This document shows, one piece after another, positions 41,327 through 55,115 of a stretch of DNA of 64,000 nt (within the stretch, counting starts at the first letter, position 1; each line of letters begins with the position of its first letter). Made by a program: the position numbers and the translations under genes. The notes under the pieces were generated by a model, which was not told where the DNA came from, ran no database searches, and saw only the letters and a program-made list of their open reading frames with translations. The DNA is from Todiramphus chloris collaris (taxonomy: Eukaryota > Chordata > Aves > Coraciiformes > Alcedinidae). The stretch spans positions 40,834,660-40,898,659 of the forward strand of contig JANVCC010000010.1 of the NCBI GenBank assembly GCA_025345505.1. Reading direction: 5' to 3'.

Positions 41327-43423
41327 GTAAATGAGGTAAATCCCCAAATAGAGGTCTTGCCATATAATGAAATCCTATTCTCAACAAGACTTTCTGTATT
41401 TTTATTCCTACCCTTCAGTTCCAACTAAGTATCTCTACAAGTGTTTGAATGTGTGACCAGCTTGTTTATACCAATATTTGTGGCAGGCCTGCGATGCTTT
41501 CTGATTGTGCTGCTAGAAAAACAAAAACAAGAGAGTGAGATATGGATGTTCAGGGAATCGTATTCCTGCCAGCATCTCTACAGGCTCCTGCTTTGTAGTT
41601 CCCCCTGCAGAAAACAATTCAATCTGGAACAGGTGTATTCCATTCAGTCTTGCTCCAGTAGAAATTAACAGACACATTCACACAGATTTCACTAAAAGTA
41701 AAACTGTGAGGAATGGAATCTGCTTGACACTGTTTCTTTCTACAGACCCTTGTTATTCCTCTTATAAATATTTAGCCAATGCTGCCAGAGTCAACCCCAG
41801 AGTCCAAATTTGTGTTTAAAGATAGTTGTGCACTACAGGTGGGATTAGTCTCACTAATTTTCATCATCTAAAAATTTAATTCAAACTATTCCTCTAGCTT
41901 GCTTTCATAATTATTGAAAGGCATCTTCAGGGAGGAATTATTTCTTCTTGTATTTGACTTCTGTATGGATTAAACTGTTTCATAGTTTCCTATTTCTTTG
42001 GGCACAGACTGTTGATGGAGCCTAGATCCTTACCTCAGGCTAGATCTCTGCATTTTGGATTAAATTATCTTGTCCTTAACTACTACTGACTTTAAGTGAT
42101 CAGCTGTATTTATTTCCATATCAGACAAACTTGTATGGAATAAGCCTATATGCATATATAGATGGAATGTGCTTATATATAAAAAAAACACAAAACACAG
42201 AAATATTTCAGCACAATTATGCAAGGTATGTATTCTCTGTTATATTCCATTGCAATTAGTTGATGTATTGATTGATCTGAGCCATTCAGATATGGGAGCA
42301 GCACAGGGCACAAAAGGACCGAGCTGGGAATATGTGCCATTGCTGGATGCAGCCCTGCTTTTCCCTTCCTGTGTAAATGCCAGCTGGTATTGCTCACCTT
42401 CATCCTTCATGTCATTAAGCTCTGGGATGAGTGACTCGCATGATGTGGGGGTGGGAGGTGACATTCCTTCCCCACCACAGTTAGTCACTGCACATCCTGT
42501 GCCTCAATGCTTCCCCTGAGTCACACCACGTCCTCAGTGCCACCCTGTCCCAAGAGCTCCCTTCCCAGCTTTTTCTCCATTTGTAGGAGTGTGGGGCTTC
42601 ATCTGCCTGCCTTGAATTGATTTTGATGCCTGGCAAAGGTGTATGTGGAAACCAGTTCATACCACCTAATTCCACATGAAAAAGGAGTAAGGACAGCACA
42701 AAGATGTGAATGGCATTACTGAAGCACTCGATCCAATGTAGAAACAAGTCAGCCTTTTAAGTAACTGCAGACAAGACAGGGCATCAGATACTAATTAGTA
42801 CCATGAGTTTACAATAAGCTGTGTTGAACACTTCCATTTGTGCAGCAGAGGTGAAGGGAGATGCGGTTTGTTTGTTTAGCTCTAGGCCCTAGTTCTTACC
42901 CTAAATGCAAAAATCCTTCTGTTTATGTGTTGTCTTCAGCATTGTCTTCCGATTTCTTGTGGTGCAGGCAGAAGGAGGCCAAACCCCAGAAATTTTAATG
43001 AAAGATCCCACTGAAAACAGGTGGATGTATTTTAACTCCTTTGTGAGAAGAGGAATTGTTATTTATGTTTTGCATCAGTGTATACTATAATTGGACATTC
43101 TTGATGGAAGCAAGAAGGATTCTGCCTGTGCTTGACGTGAGGATATTTAGTGTTCTGCTGGTAAACAGATTTGCTGAAGTACATTGCTAACCTTTTGATT
43201 TGAACAGTAAGTAAATATTTCAGATGTTAGTAGGTTATTCACAGCAAAAGGGGAAAAATGAAGGATTTTTAAATGCCTTTTTCTGCCTTCCATGAACCTT
43301 GGACACCCTTCTATCTTAAAAGGGAAAAAAAAAAAATCTAGGGCACTCTCCTTGCCCATATACCTGAATTGTTTTAGCCATAACTTTAACATGAAATGTC
43401 TTGGTGCTTTTTTTGGTGTTTTG

Positions 43424-43441
43424 TTTTTTTTTTTTTTTTTT
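43424..43441. repeat. Poly-T tract, 18 bases
   Basis: T18 after a T/G-rich lead. Confidence 0.9.
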
Positions 43442-43656
43442 AATTCTGCACATCGATACTATTCAGGTTATTTTGTGATTTCTGGTTTTCTGTAGTTCCT
43501 TAGTTCTGTCTCTGCTTCTTCAAGTCAGCTCTTATTTGTTGTTCGTTGCCCATCATCTCAACCCAAACAATTTTAACTGTCATTCTGACAAAGTTATTTG
43601 AATCTCTGAGAGGCCTTGCATTTGTCTTTGCTCCAAGCAAAACTGTATGCTTAGCT

Positions 43657-43722
43657 GTCTCTTAGAGATATACCTTATCTCTTAATTTAGAGATATCTTC
43701 AGTGAGACATCTTAAGAGATCA
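43657..43722. repeat. Cluster of inverted GAGATA/TATCTC units
   Basis: Contains the perfect inverted repeat TATCTCT (43676-43682) and AGAGATA (43689-43695) with a 6-base spacer, plus further CTTAGAGATA and CTTAAGAGATC variants on each side. GATA-like cores occur on both strands. Confidence 0.5.
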
Positions 43723-46700
43723 CAACCTGCTGTCATAAGGGAAAAAAACAGTAATGAAACATATGATATAAGGACACTGATGAAAGGATATCTTCTTTTC
43801 TAATTATTTTCTTTCTTAATTCTCAGTATTTGCTAACATATGAAATAAATCTACTCATGTTAACATTCACATCATACAACAGACCTGCATGAATCAGTGG
43901 ACTGCTTTTTAAGATGTCTGTGAAAAGTAGCTGAAAAAAAAGCTTACAGTAAGTAGGCTTAAGTTACTCTACAGAAGACAAAACAATTCTGTAGGAAGAT
44001 GTTTAGAGGTGAGTAAAGTATTTGGGAGCTGACTTTATTCTGGCTTAAGAGACCAAATACTTGTTCTGTCCTCATCACAGTGCCAGAGCTCCTGATCTTT
44101 TTTGTCAGATAAGAGTATGATGGGAAGTGTTGTTGTTTAGTAGGTTTTTTTTTCCTTATCTTTTATGTGCTTTCTATATTTACATGCTATTTATGGCTTT
44201 TGACATGAACAGGTTGTTATACCTGCTTCTGGGTAGTTATGGCTATAGGGTGGGTTCTTTTTATAGTATTCGTCCCTCATATTACTTTAATAAATGTTAT
44301 AAAGAAACAAAATGACAAAGGCAAAGTAAAGGCAAAATAATCTTTCATGCAAAAATAGGAGAATTAAGTATAAGGAGATATTTTCCATCTTGGTTCTCCC
44401 CGGGCTGAGGGCAATTTACCATTCCCAAAGCTTAGTGAAGAGGGTAAGATTGAAGGGTATCCTGGAGCTTAGAGATGGTGGTGCTAGAAAGCACCACTAA
44501 AAGCTAGTAGGTACAGGAGAACACAGATAGGATAAATACCATTTCTGAAAAGTTGCTGAGCCTTTTTACAACATGCGGCATTCAAAGTGACAGAACACTT
44601 CCAACCCACTCACTCAGGAGAGGTGAATACAGAGGCCCTAGAGATCCAGGACCCCATGGACTGCTTCAGGGTTTAAGAGGCCATTTCCCCCATATGAAAC
44701 ACGTGGGCAGGTCTGGAGTGGGCCAGGCCACATTGTGCCTGGCATAGCTCTCTACAAACTCCATGGTCACAGTGACAGAAAGTCAAGAGCTAGCATCTTC
44801 TAGCCAGGAATAGAAAACAGCCTGAAGCACCTTCACAAATGTTTCCAAGGAACATTGAAAAATTAGACAATGAAAAAAAAAAAACAAAACAAAACCCTGT
44901 TCTTTAAGCCTTTGTTCTGCCTCTTGACTTTAGTTGAATAAATACATGACATTTGTTTAGAAGTGTTTGAGTTCCCTTGCAAACTGAAATTCTAACAGCT
45001 TTTCACAAAAGAGGTTTGCTTGTGCCAAATTCAGATGGTCCAGTCAGTTGAATAAATGGTGTAAGAAACTGTGGAAGGCATAACTATTTTGAGATGTTTT
45101 CACTGCATGTTCCCATGAAGGGCACCAAGAGGGGAGTGCACACAGCAGGTAACAGACAACACTAAGATTGTGCTCCAACATCATATATTTTCTAATATTC
45201 ATAGTGTCTCTCCACATGGGTTTGCCATTTGGTTGTTGGATTCTTCATGAATTCCTCTTACATAGTGTGTATTCAGTGACTGGAATGTATATAGCTAAAA
45301 CAATTAAACACAAACATACCTTCTACCTATGAATTTAAGAAAGTTTCTCAACTCATGGCTTTCTTCTGGGGTCATTAGGTTTTCATAGCACAGGATTAAA
45401 AAAAAAAATCCCATCCAAATGTAGTGAGTCAGATGGGGGTTTTTGGTGCTTTTTAAGAAGAAAGTTTTACTTAGTAACTGCTGAAGGACATCTGTGAACC
45501 TCTAATGTAAACTTAAGTGCCCATTAAACCAGTAAGCATCTGTTTTTCAAAGAGTGGACAACACACGATTATATGTGTATGGTACCATTTATAAATAACC
45601 TTTGATTCACATCAGATAAATTCAGATGGGATTCTTATTCTCGGGATGGTTTTTCGGTTGAGCATCATCGCAAGGCTTATTATGCAGTATTGTCATATGC
45701 CCTCTGTATCACTGCAGCTGTTGTGTGATTGGAATTTGGAGCCTGCTTACACAATTAATTGAAATATCCTGTTCTTAGATAATTGTTTGCAGGACTGTGT
45801 TGTGTCACTGAGTATCATTGTGAACATTTTAAATTCCATTTTTAGGATGTATTAGTTTTTAATGGCTTACAATACAAGATCCTTTATCATCCATATGCTA
45901 GAGTGTACATATTTTTACTACAGTATTTTCAGGCATTTTACAGTGGCTTTTTTAATCCAAATCCTGCAAGTTTGTTTGCCGTGTCAACTGTTCTGCAACC
46001 CAAAGTCACCTGTTCTGCACTGTGGTATAACTAACTGTTTATAAGAGAATAGTTTGTGGATTTGAAGTTGAAGAAATTCAGTACTTTTATCTACACGACA
46101 GAGAGATACATAATACTTTGGGAGAGACTCACTTAAATCTGTGTAGCTGAGTTAGGATATTTTACTGTAAAACCACACACTAGAAAAGACATTTGAGCAC
46201 TTTCATTCTTCTGTAATGTATGGAACATCTCTTTCAGTCTAAGAGACACAGATGAAACTTAAGATGTTCAACAGAGTCTAGATCAGACCTTGAGATTTGC
46301 AAGAGTTTTACTGCTGTGACTCAGGAATAATTATTAAGCAGATAATGCCAATACCATTATAACCTGTAACAAGATAATGACAGTAACATAAAATGAAGCA
46401 CTGATGCAAGTATGGGAATTTATTACAGATAGTGAAGTAACATGAACCTGCTCAGGGAAGTTAAGAACAAAGCCATCTGGTACATTGTTTAAGAAGCTTT
46501 TCTCTAGGACTGAATAACTTGAGAGGTACAAGTTTGATAAAATTTCAAACTTCACTTTCCTCTCCAGCTTGTACTACCCAAATGTATAAATTCTTTTAAA
46601 ATTTTTTAAAAAAAGGTTCTATATATTTTCAGGAAGTTCCTCCAAAGCATTTCTCCTTACATTTCCATCAGAAATGAGAGACATTCAACAAGCTCTACTG

Positions 46701-47445
46701 AAAAAGGCAGTCCTCTATTAGAAGAACCATTTAAGAACAACTGTAAGAACTTAAGGAAAAACTTGGTTTAAGGACTGTTTTGTTCCACACTAATTTTATG
46801 CTCTAAATAAAGTAGCAAGTGATTGGGCTTTTAACAAAGGATATCCTTTGTACAGTAATTCCTGAAATATGAGGCTTTCACTCCTCCCCCAAAGAATTTA
46901 TGTTCCTATGACCTTCCTCAGTTGTATTTTACGTGCCTATATCCATCATTCTCATCCTCAGAACTCCCACTCAGCAGCTGCCTGTTTTGGCAGGACTTGT
47001 AGTCTGTCCATAGCCATCCCAGGTTTTTACATTAAGGATCTGTACAGACGTGAAATTGTACTTCTGAGAATGCTCAGAAGCTGCATTGGCTCAACAGAGT
47101 CAACTGCCTTACCAGCAAGGTTTATTTAAAGGGCAGGTGAAATAAGCACCTGACTACTGTAACAAAAGGTTAGAATTGGCAAAAAAGCCCTCCAGTGCTC
47201 CAGAATGGAATATTTATTATTTATTGGCAATAATTGTTTCCTCTTAAAAAAAAACCAAACCAGTATGTTTTAATTATTTTTCTTTTATCAGGGAGTTAGA
47301 AGGTTACTGGGAAAGGTCAGGAACAGCGGGTTTGCTTGTTCCAAAAAATAGACTGAATGGAGAGCTGCCTTTGCACATGCCTTTGTACAATTAAGGCAGC
47401 TTTGTGGGCTCTCCTGAAGTGCCAGTCCTTTAAGATAGAAAGGAA

Positions 47446-47477
47446 GTGAGGAGCACGTGAGGAGCACGTGAGGAGCT
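47446..47477. repeat. 11-bp tandem repeat carrying two E-boxes
   Basis: The unit GTGAGGAGCAC occurs twice and then partly a third time. Each junction makes a palindromic E-box CACGTG (47454-47459 and 47465-47470), 11 bp apart, about one helical turn. Tandem CACGTG is the arrangement bound by CLOCK/BMAL1- or USF-type bHLH dimers; binding here is inferred only. Confidence 0.7.
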
Positions 47478-48533
47478 AGTGGTACCATTAGTGTCATCCT
47501 GCACCACAGTTCGAGAAAACAACCAAGCATAACATGGGATGGGACACAAAGTGGTAGGCTACTGGCTTAGGGACTCATCTGAGAGGAGACATGATGGTTC
47601 TTTTACTAGGATTACTTCTGTTTCTTACTTGCATTAGTAGAACAAAATACAGGGATCTTGGAAGGAAAGGCTGGAGCTCAGTCTTCTCTGTCCAAAATGA
47701 GTGCTGTAATCTCTAGCCAGCAGAGTTATTTGTTTGTGTTTTCAGTGAGTTCCTTTCTTCTTCATCCTCTGCTTCCTGCTCACAACTTCCCAAATCTTGA
47801 ATTATTTTCTGCATAGTGGTGTGGCTGCAGTGAGAGTATCCCCTTCCTAATCCTCTTCAGAAGCCTTTAGTCCCAGGGGGTGATTGTGTGGGAGGTAGAA
47901 GATATGGATTTGATTACATTTAAAGGCAGTGGCTCTTTAAAGTGAACTAACTAGTCAATCCCTATCCTTCATTTATACTCCGTTATCCAAGACTGAGGGG
48001 TATCACTAGAGTGTGCATTTTAAGAGGAAGCATAGGACAGTGAGTGAAGAGTTGCAGATGCAGAGAGCAGTCCCTTGAGGAAAGGGGGTGGTGTGTGCCA
48101 TGTGTAGGGTCAGTCATGAGGACCCATGGAAGAGACCTCAAACACAAAAGCACTAACTGTTTTGTGTCGTAAGACATATGGCTTTGGCCTCGAAGTAGGA
48201 AAAAAACCTATATGCCTAGAGCTAATGGTGCCATTTGTACTTGCATGTCAGATGGTGGCTGAAAGGAGGAAGCAAAAGAAAAAAAATGGCAGGTAGTTGC
48301 TGAGCTTCCACTTTCACACAAATCTCTCCAGACCTCTTCTTCAGAAACCAGCCTATTTCTATTATAGATATGTAGGAGACTCTAGCAGGTAATTGTATTT
48401 GCATTCATTTTCAAGGCATTTGTCTGTACCTGGAGTCAGTGATGACAAGCTGTTTAGTTTGCACGTATGTCTAGGGCTAGGATGTGTTTCTAGCTTTTAG
48501 TCCCACTGTGTGTGGTCATTTCTCTTTGTGCCC

Positions 48534-48561
48534 TAATATCATATCATGTGATATCATATTA
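48534..48561. repeat. 28-bp near-perfect palindrome
   Basis: TAATATCATATCAT followed by GTGATATCATATTA reads the same on both strands at 24 of 28 positions. Confidence 0.75.
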
Positions 48562-51500
48562 TTGTGACATCACATTAAGAAGCAAACAATCTGTGTCTTT
48601 ATTGTAGGAGGAGAGATACAGATATCGTAGTTTGGATACTAGCTTGAAGCAATAGGGCCCAAGTGTTCATGCAAAGGTGTCTGTGTGAGCAGAGCTTAGT
48701 CTAAGCTTTCCTTACCTCAAAGACTCAATAAAGAACTTGAGTTCTGTTCTGCCAGGGTGGATATTTACCTAGATGAGTCCTAATCATTCATAAATGTAAA
48801 AACTTCAGATCATTATCCATGATAATTTTTATCTATTGCTTGAATTTTCTTCCTTAATCTCCAGAACTGAAGTTCACAGATCAGTATGTTAGTATTCAAA
48901 ATAAGAAGGTTCCAGTTTGGGAATAAAAAACCTCTGTATTTGGAAGCAGTATTTGTATCTGTTGCTAGATTTGTTTTCCTTTTTTTTTTTTTGGTGGGGT
49001 GGCATGGTGGGGTGGATCTTGAGGTTGCTATTTTAATACTGAGCTAAGAGGCGTTTCATCATCTTCAGAGGTAAATCTTTGGCGGAGAACTTTTAAGTCA
49101 TGAATTATGTCTCTTTGATGTTGCTTTGTGAAGCAGTGTAGTCCTATAGAAGTTTGTAGCAGAACTCAGAAAATGGGATACACTTTAGAAGATTTGCATG
49201 GGAGGCTGCAGATTGAACACAGATGAAGGACAGTCCCCAGCTCATAGGGCTCCTTTCTTGAGACACTGCCTCTTTCCATGTGATGTGCAGCCAGAGCCCT
49301 CACTAGAGGTGTTTAGGCAAATTTCCCCTTTTATAATAGAAAGTAAGGGTGTTCAGTACATTTTTAGTAGGAATCTAGAACCTTTTCTTTCCATTGTATT
49401 GTCCTTCCAGATCTGGTTGTGTTACAAAAGCTGTATATGAGATAGGTCTTTTGCTAAGAAATGAAGAAGTATATAATGTTGAACCTTATTTGGGTTGAAA
49501 AGCCTTCTGTTTTCACAAACAATTTTAAGATTATTATCTTCTCTTTGTTATTTAAGATTACTGGCTGGCCCAATTTACTTCATTCATAAAAAAATTTGTG
49601 CTGGATGATTGATAATGTAAGTATTATCATCGGAGTGGGTAGACCTTTATTTTGGGCAGTGCTTTCAATGATGAGCAAAGGGAATAAGTTCCAAACTGGT
49701 ATTTCTATTGTAGTGAGTTGCATCCTTAGCCTTTCAAGTCCTAAGCAACTGTTTTATATTTCTTGAGCTGAAGAAGTATAAGCTGTCATCTGTGTAAGCA
49801 TAATTTCATTTCCCTAAGCTTCAGATAGGTAGTAAAAGGCAAAACAGTTGCCAACGCATAACCATTACCACTCACACATTCACCACCAAGATCTGTTTTA
49901 ATACCAACTAATTGCAGTAAAAGAGGCCCAGACCACTTACGCTTGAAATCATTAACATATTTACTTAATAGTAATAATCTTGTGTTACCTTTGGCACCTA
50001 ACTGGTGTGCTGAATGTGCAACACATTTATTGATATATAGAGCTGGTGACAAACAACTTTTAAACATCAAAGACCAGAGAAAAATGAAGCAGGAGTTAAA
50101 GTGTCTTGTTACAAAATATGCAGCTCAGAAAGCAAACAGTTTATTTTGTTTATTTTGATTTGCAAAGACATTCTTCCATGTGAGAGGAAACCAGACAATT
50201 TGAATCAGTTTCTAAGCCTCAAAAAGTACAAGCTAGATGGAGACTTTAAAGTTAGCTGGGATCTTACTTGCCACTGTTTTCTTGCAACTAAAGAACAAAA
50301 GTATGTCTTAATATTTTTGCATCTTTACATATCAGAAATTTGCCTTCCCACACTTAAAAAGAAGTGCTGGAGAAGAGGGTTATTTTGATCCCTGGGCCAA
50401 GTTCTTTAATGCCAAATCGCAGTGTGGAAAGAATGTCTCAGTCCAAGTTATAAATCCTTAAAATGAGCTTTGATGGAAAATCTGGAGTAGTTTCACAGTG
50501 GAATCTCCTCAGCTCCACGTGAAGAGCCCTGTTGCTGCTTTGCTAAAGCATGTGCCTGCTTCATCCAGGAATGGTCTGGATGATACCAAGAGAGGCTTAT
50601 TGCTTGTGAACAAAAAAAAGGACTCAACAAAGCAAGGATGTTTTTGTTTTGCAAATTACTTCCTGATTTCCAGTCAGGTCTGAGAAGTTTTTTATCAGTT
50701 CTTCTGTGTTGTCATGGTATTGGTGAGCCCCAAAAGAAACGTGGGCAAATTCAGTTCCTTTTTCCCTTTCCAAAAAACTTACATTTGCTTATTGTGGGTT
50801 TTTTTAGTAAACTGAATGCAGGACTAATCATGAAACTTACTCTGGCAGTGACAAGACATGAGGAATGAGTCATGCAAGTTTAGAGTATAGGAAGTCTCAT
50901 TCAGGGGAATGGAATGGGGCCTCTGTTGCAGAGGGCCATCACTGCTATCTCGGATGCCCAGAAAAATAGAAATATGCCTTTCTTTTTACCCTTCCTCCTT
51001 TGGACAGGCACAGGTTCTCCTTCTCAGATCACCTGTTTCTTCCACATGAGATGTCTTTGTCCAGGAGCTATCAGAGAAAGCTGCGGCTCACGTTTGGGCA
51101 GGCATGGATGTTGTTCATGTTCATGAACATACAGGAGAAAGAGGAAGTTTCATATTTCAACTTATTTATTTGTATTCAGGAACACTGACATTTAACTTCT
51201 GCTCAGATTATTCTCTTCACACATCACCACCTTCAAGACCAAAACATGTCCTCCCCTTACATTTGTCACTACCAGCTTACAGAAGCACCTCAGTGTATGT
51301 GTCTCTAGGCAGGACAGTCAGCAGCTTTTTCTATCACATCCTCCCTCTCCCACATCACTGCTGATACACACATACATCAACATTAGCAGGAAGGGTTGCA
51401 GAAAGGAACTAGCATCTCTAAGGGACACATTTAGGGAGTGTTGGGTTGCTTGGATTAGATACTGTTTTGCTGCATGGACTGAATGCCAGTTAGTGAATGG

Positions 51501-54500
51501 AGTGCATTCAGTGTGCTCTTGAAGCTCATGTCTGTGTTTCATTTCATGTGAAAAGGATCTCTAAGAGAGCACAAGAAGTGACAGGAGACTACCTTTATAA
51601 GCCCACTACTTATCTGAACTAAATGTTAAGACAGACTCAGCTTCTTAGTGGTGTCTTTAAGTGTAACTCATCTGCCCAGCATGGAATCCTGGCCTTCCTT
51701 GCTCTGATAAAATTAACTGAGATGTTAGTTATAATGAACGTTTTATGTAAAACTGTATTGAATAATAAGTCCTGTATTTTATTATACTTTTATTAAATGG
51801 ATACTAAAATGTAGTATAACAGTAATATAAAATGTATCTAAGAAACAGTTCCAAAATTGTACAGGTAAAAATATGGATTGTTTATAACAGAAAGTCTCAA
51901 GGTTGGCTGTTTTGGAGGATTCCTCTGTGTAGCAATTAATATTGTTTCCTGTTAATTCAGGAAGCTCGAGGACAATATTAATAACTGTGCTGGTGTTGCT
52001 CCCTTGACAAGTACTGCCTCTCAGCATCAGAAATCTGCAGAGGAGCAGCTGTCTGGTTGGGTTCTCTGCAGATGCAGCATGAGTATCTGGCTCCTTCCTG
52101 TGGTACCTTATTGCTATTGCACAGGACTGAAGAGTAGTTGCAGTAAGCCGATGAACAAAATGGTATGACTAACTGTAAAGCAAATCTGTATGATACTTTT
52201 CAAAGGATGAGCGAGTTATTTCAGTCTATAAAGTGCTGGATTTTAAATTGTGCAATATACAAAGCACTTAGCAAACCTTACACACAAATACGCACACAAA
52301 GAGGCTTATACTGTTAATTTTCATCTGTCACAGATGTATCAAAAGTCTTGCCTCTGTGGAATTGGTGAATATTTGCCTCAAACACATGTATTAAATTAAT
52401 TCTGAATTGGGATTTGTTAAGAAAGGGAAGAAAGAGCACAGTAAGTCAGTATAAATGTTGCTTGGGTGATTAGATCACCAACTGTCAGTGAAACTTGGAA
52501 ATAAACAGCCCTCTTAAAGCTGGGTAAGTCATCTAAAGCTTGCCAGTGATTGTTGAGGAGTATTGTTTCTATTAATTTTCTTAGCTGTGATTAGTGGAGT
52601 TTTCTTAATTGTATTTTTATCTGAAAATTACTGAGTAGTGTTGATGGATACATGCTGCTATTTACAAAATAGACTTGTACTATAAGAATTCTGACATTTT
52701 GGTTAATTGCTATGTATCCCTCTAAATGATTTCTATTCCTTAACTCGTAATTGTTCTCATTTTCTCAGTGGGACTCAGAAACAGGGTTTGTGAAATGTCA
52801 TTTAATACTAATTTCATTTTATTAAATTAAATACATTGGCTTCCATCTTGCCTATAAATGAAGTCATTCCAGTTTCATTTTCTAGCCCTATATTTTTAAT
52901 TGCATAAATACTTTTCCTTCTCATACAATTTGCTTAGTGTTGCAAAAAGTGCCACCCCCAGACCTCAGCTTTACTTTATAGCACAAGAGTCACAGTGTGT
53001 TTTCTATAGTCAGCTAAATCCAGACATAAATTGGATGCTTGATCTGTCTCTTATGGCAGTCTAGATGTGAGCCATTGTTTTCAAAGTTAGCCCTTTTCCT
53101 TGCTAAGCGGAGGACTGAAACTCATAAATTATTCTTTTGCAACCCGGGGAAATAACCATCAATATGAAAGTATTTAAAAGGTCTGATCCTTCCTTCCAGT
53201 TAAATTTTCCTTCATGTAGTGGCAGTGGGAAGGAGAAAGGTGTTTCATTGCAATGTGATGTCCTCACTCTATTTTAATGCTAGTCAATGTGTTGCCCAGC
53301 TTGTCTTTATAAATACAAACTGCTTTAGCAACACTCCAACATGTGTTTTGCTACCCACAATCTATTAGCCAAGAATAGCTACGTTGAAATAGAGTTGTGG
53401 TCATGCCCTCTCCTTTGGCAAATCCTCTTCATCAGGGACTCTGGGAGTGTTATGTAGGCTCAGGGGGGTATTCAACCTCCAGGGTAGGCCACACACTGGA
53501 AAACCGCCCAGGAAATGGATATACAGCCTTTACAGCCCGTTTTGTAGCATACTGGAGAACAACAGAAGCAAGTAATCAATCTCTTCTTCTACAAGCACGA
53601 TTTGAAAGAGTGGCTATAGGTGAAAAGCTCTGAGTACTATCAACTAGTCCCCTATGGCAACATTTTGAGCAGAGTAAATACATTACATTAGAAAGTCACA
53701 TAGCCCTTTTATTAACAGTGCTGTATTTACACTTCGAGTGTTAAAACTCTGGTGTTGGGGCTTTTTAATAGTTTCATTTTCCTTTATTAAAATTTTTTTT
53801 AAAGACAAAAAATTAAAGAATTACAAAATGCATTGATATGATCCAAACATAGAATAAAAGACAGAATCCTGCTGTGCTAAAAACTATTTGTATTTTGTTG
53901 TGAACCATTGCAGCCCAGGTATACTGCTAGCAACATTTTTTGTAATAGATAACTTTTCCTTCCATTTCTTCAGCTCTTGTTTGTTACAAGGTAAAGAGGA
54001 AAGAAAAATCTGTGGGAAGCTTGCTGTTACCTACAGATTCCTTTTGGGAAATGGAGCTCTTAAAGAGAATTGGAGTTCTTAAAAAGCGTCCCCACTCCCA
54101 AAGATATTTAGGGATGGGGAGGTGTCATGCACAGAACAGGGCATGAGAATGAGTACTAGGGGACAGCACTTCAGTTCTTTCGTGCTAATGAATGAGGATG
54201 CAGTTGTCTTCTAGAGACTATTTTAAAGGACAAGTGATGAGAACTGGGAGCTATCTGTTTGTTCCTACATATCTAGGAAGGAAACTTTTTCACATAGTGG
54301 ACAAATATTTAAATATTTTTTAAATATAACCTATCCTCCTAAATGGCATGGAAATTTGTCACGAGGTCTTAGCATAACTCAGTTGGCAGCAACTGGTGTT
54401 CTTCCTAAGCAGCAGCATTGGCACATAGGGAATGACAGAGGCATACTCTAAGTATGGAAAGCTATCTTCTCGATAGCAACAGGAGACCATTTTCAGATCT

Positions 54501-54623
54501 GAAACTCTATATTCTGTAGCAGACAAACAAAAATATGCGTAAGGATCCTGATTCTTGGAATGTGGTTTTTTCCCACCAGGCCTATTTATAAAACTGCCTG
54601 ATAAAGAAGCATATAGAAGAAAT

Positions 54624-54842
54624 GATTGCAACTCGGAATATCTGGGTTTTATTCCCAGCTCTGTTTGCCCTTGAGTGAGCCACATTAATTAAAAAAAAAA
54701 ATCCACAGAGAAAGCCTTTTGTACCTCAGTTTCCCCACTTCTACAGACATAAAAAATAATAGGGGTGATCTCATTTGTGTCTGGAAATCATGTTGAGGTG
54801 ATTTAGTGGAAGACACTAACAAAGTGTCATGCATTATTATTA
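54624..54842 (+). mobile_element. MIR-type SINE remnant
   Basis: The order of blocks matches MIR-family SINEs: CTGGGTTTTATTCCCAGCTC (tRNA-derived B-box and core start), TTGAGTGAGCCAC, then CCTCAGTTTCCCCACTTCTA and an AATAATAGGGGTGATCTCAT block. It ends with AAAGTGTCATGCATTATTAT, the usual tail. A short A-rich insertion (about 54690-54701) lies in the middle. The copy is old and diverged. No alignment was run. Confidence 0.85.
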
Positions 54843-55115
54843 CTTTAGGCTGACTGTACTTCTGAAATCCATCTGACATTTCCTACTTGGGATTGACTGT
54901 AGGTGGTAACATTTCTGTATCAATTTTAAGGAGGGTGCACTATAGCTCTGCCTGATATATAATTGCACAGTTTATGATTAAAGCATTTTCTAAGAAAGGC
55001 AGTAACTTGTAAGATCCTCTCCATTTTTCATTTCATTAAACTACCACATTACAAAGTGTGTTGTTTCATTATGGGTCCTGCCAAACAGCTTCTGCTGTGC
55101 TCCTTATAGCTATGT

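Larger units (their letters stand above)
37045..54623. other. AT-rich intron without recognised gene
   Basis: No exon or RNA gene was recognised. It contains short tandem repeats (41287-41326, 47446-47477), palindromes (39894-39907, 40248-40259, 48534-48561), a GAGATA inverted-repeat cluster (43657-43722) and poly-A/T tracts (40998-41036, 43424-43441, 44873-44884). A 116-codon open frame at 42169-42519 is open on both strands by chance and has no domain. Confidence 0.6.

Noticed and set aside
42169-42519. 116-codon plus-strand open frame, also open on the minus strand
   Set aside because: Open frames on both strands reflect a local GC-rich, stop-poor patch. No protein family was recognised.
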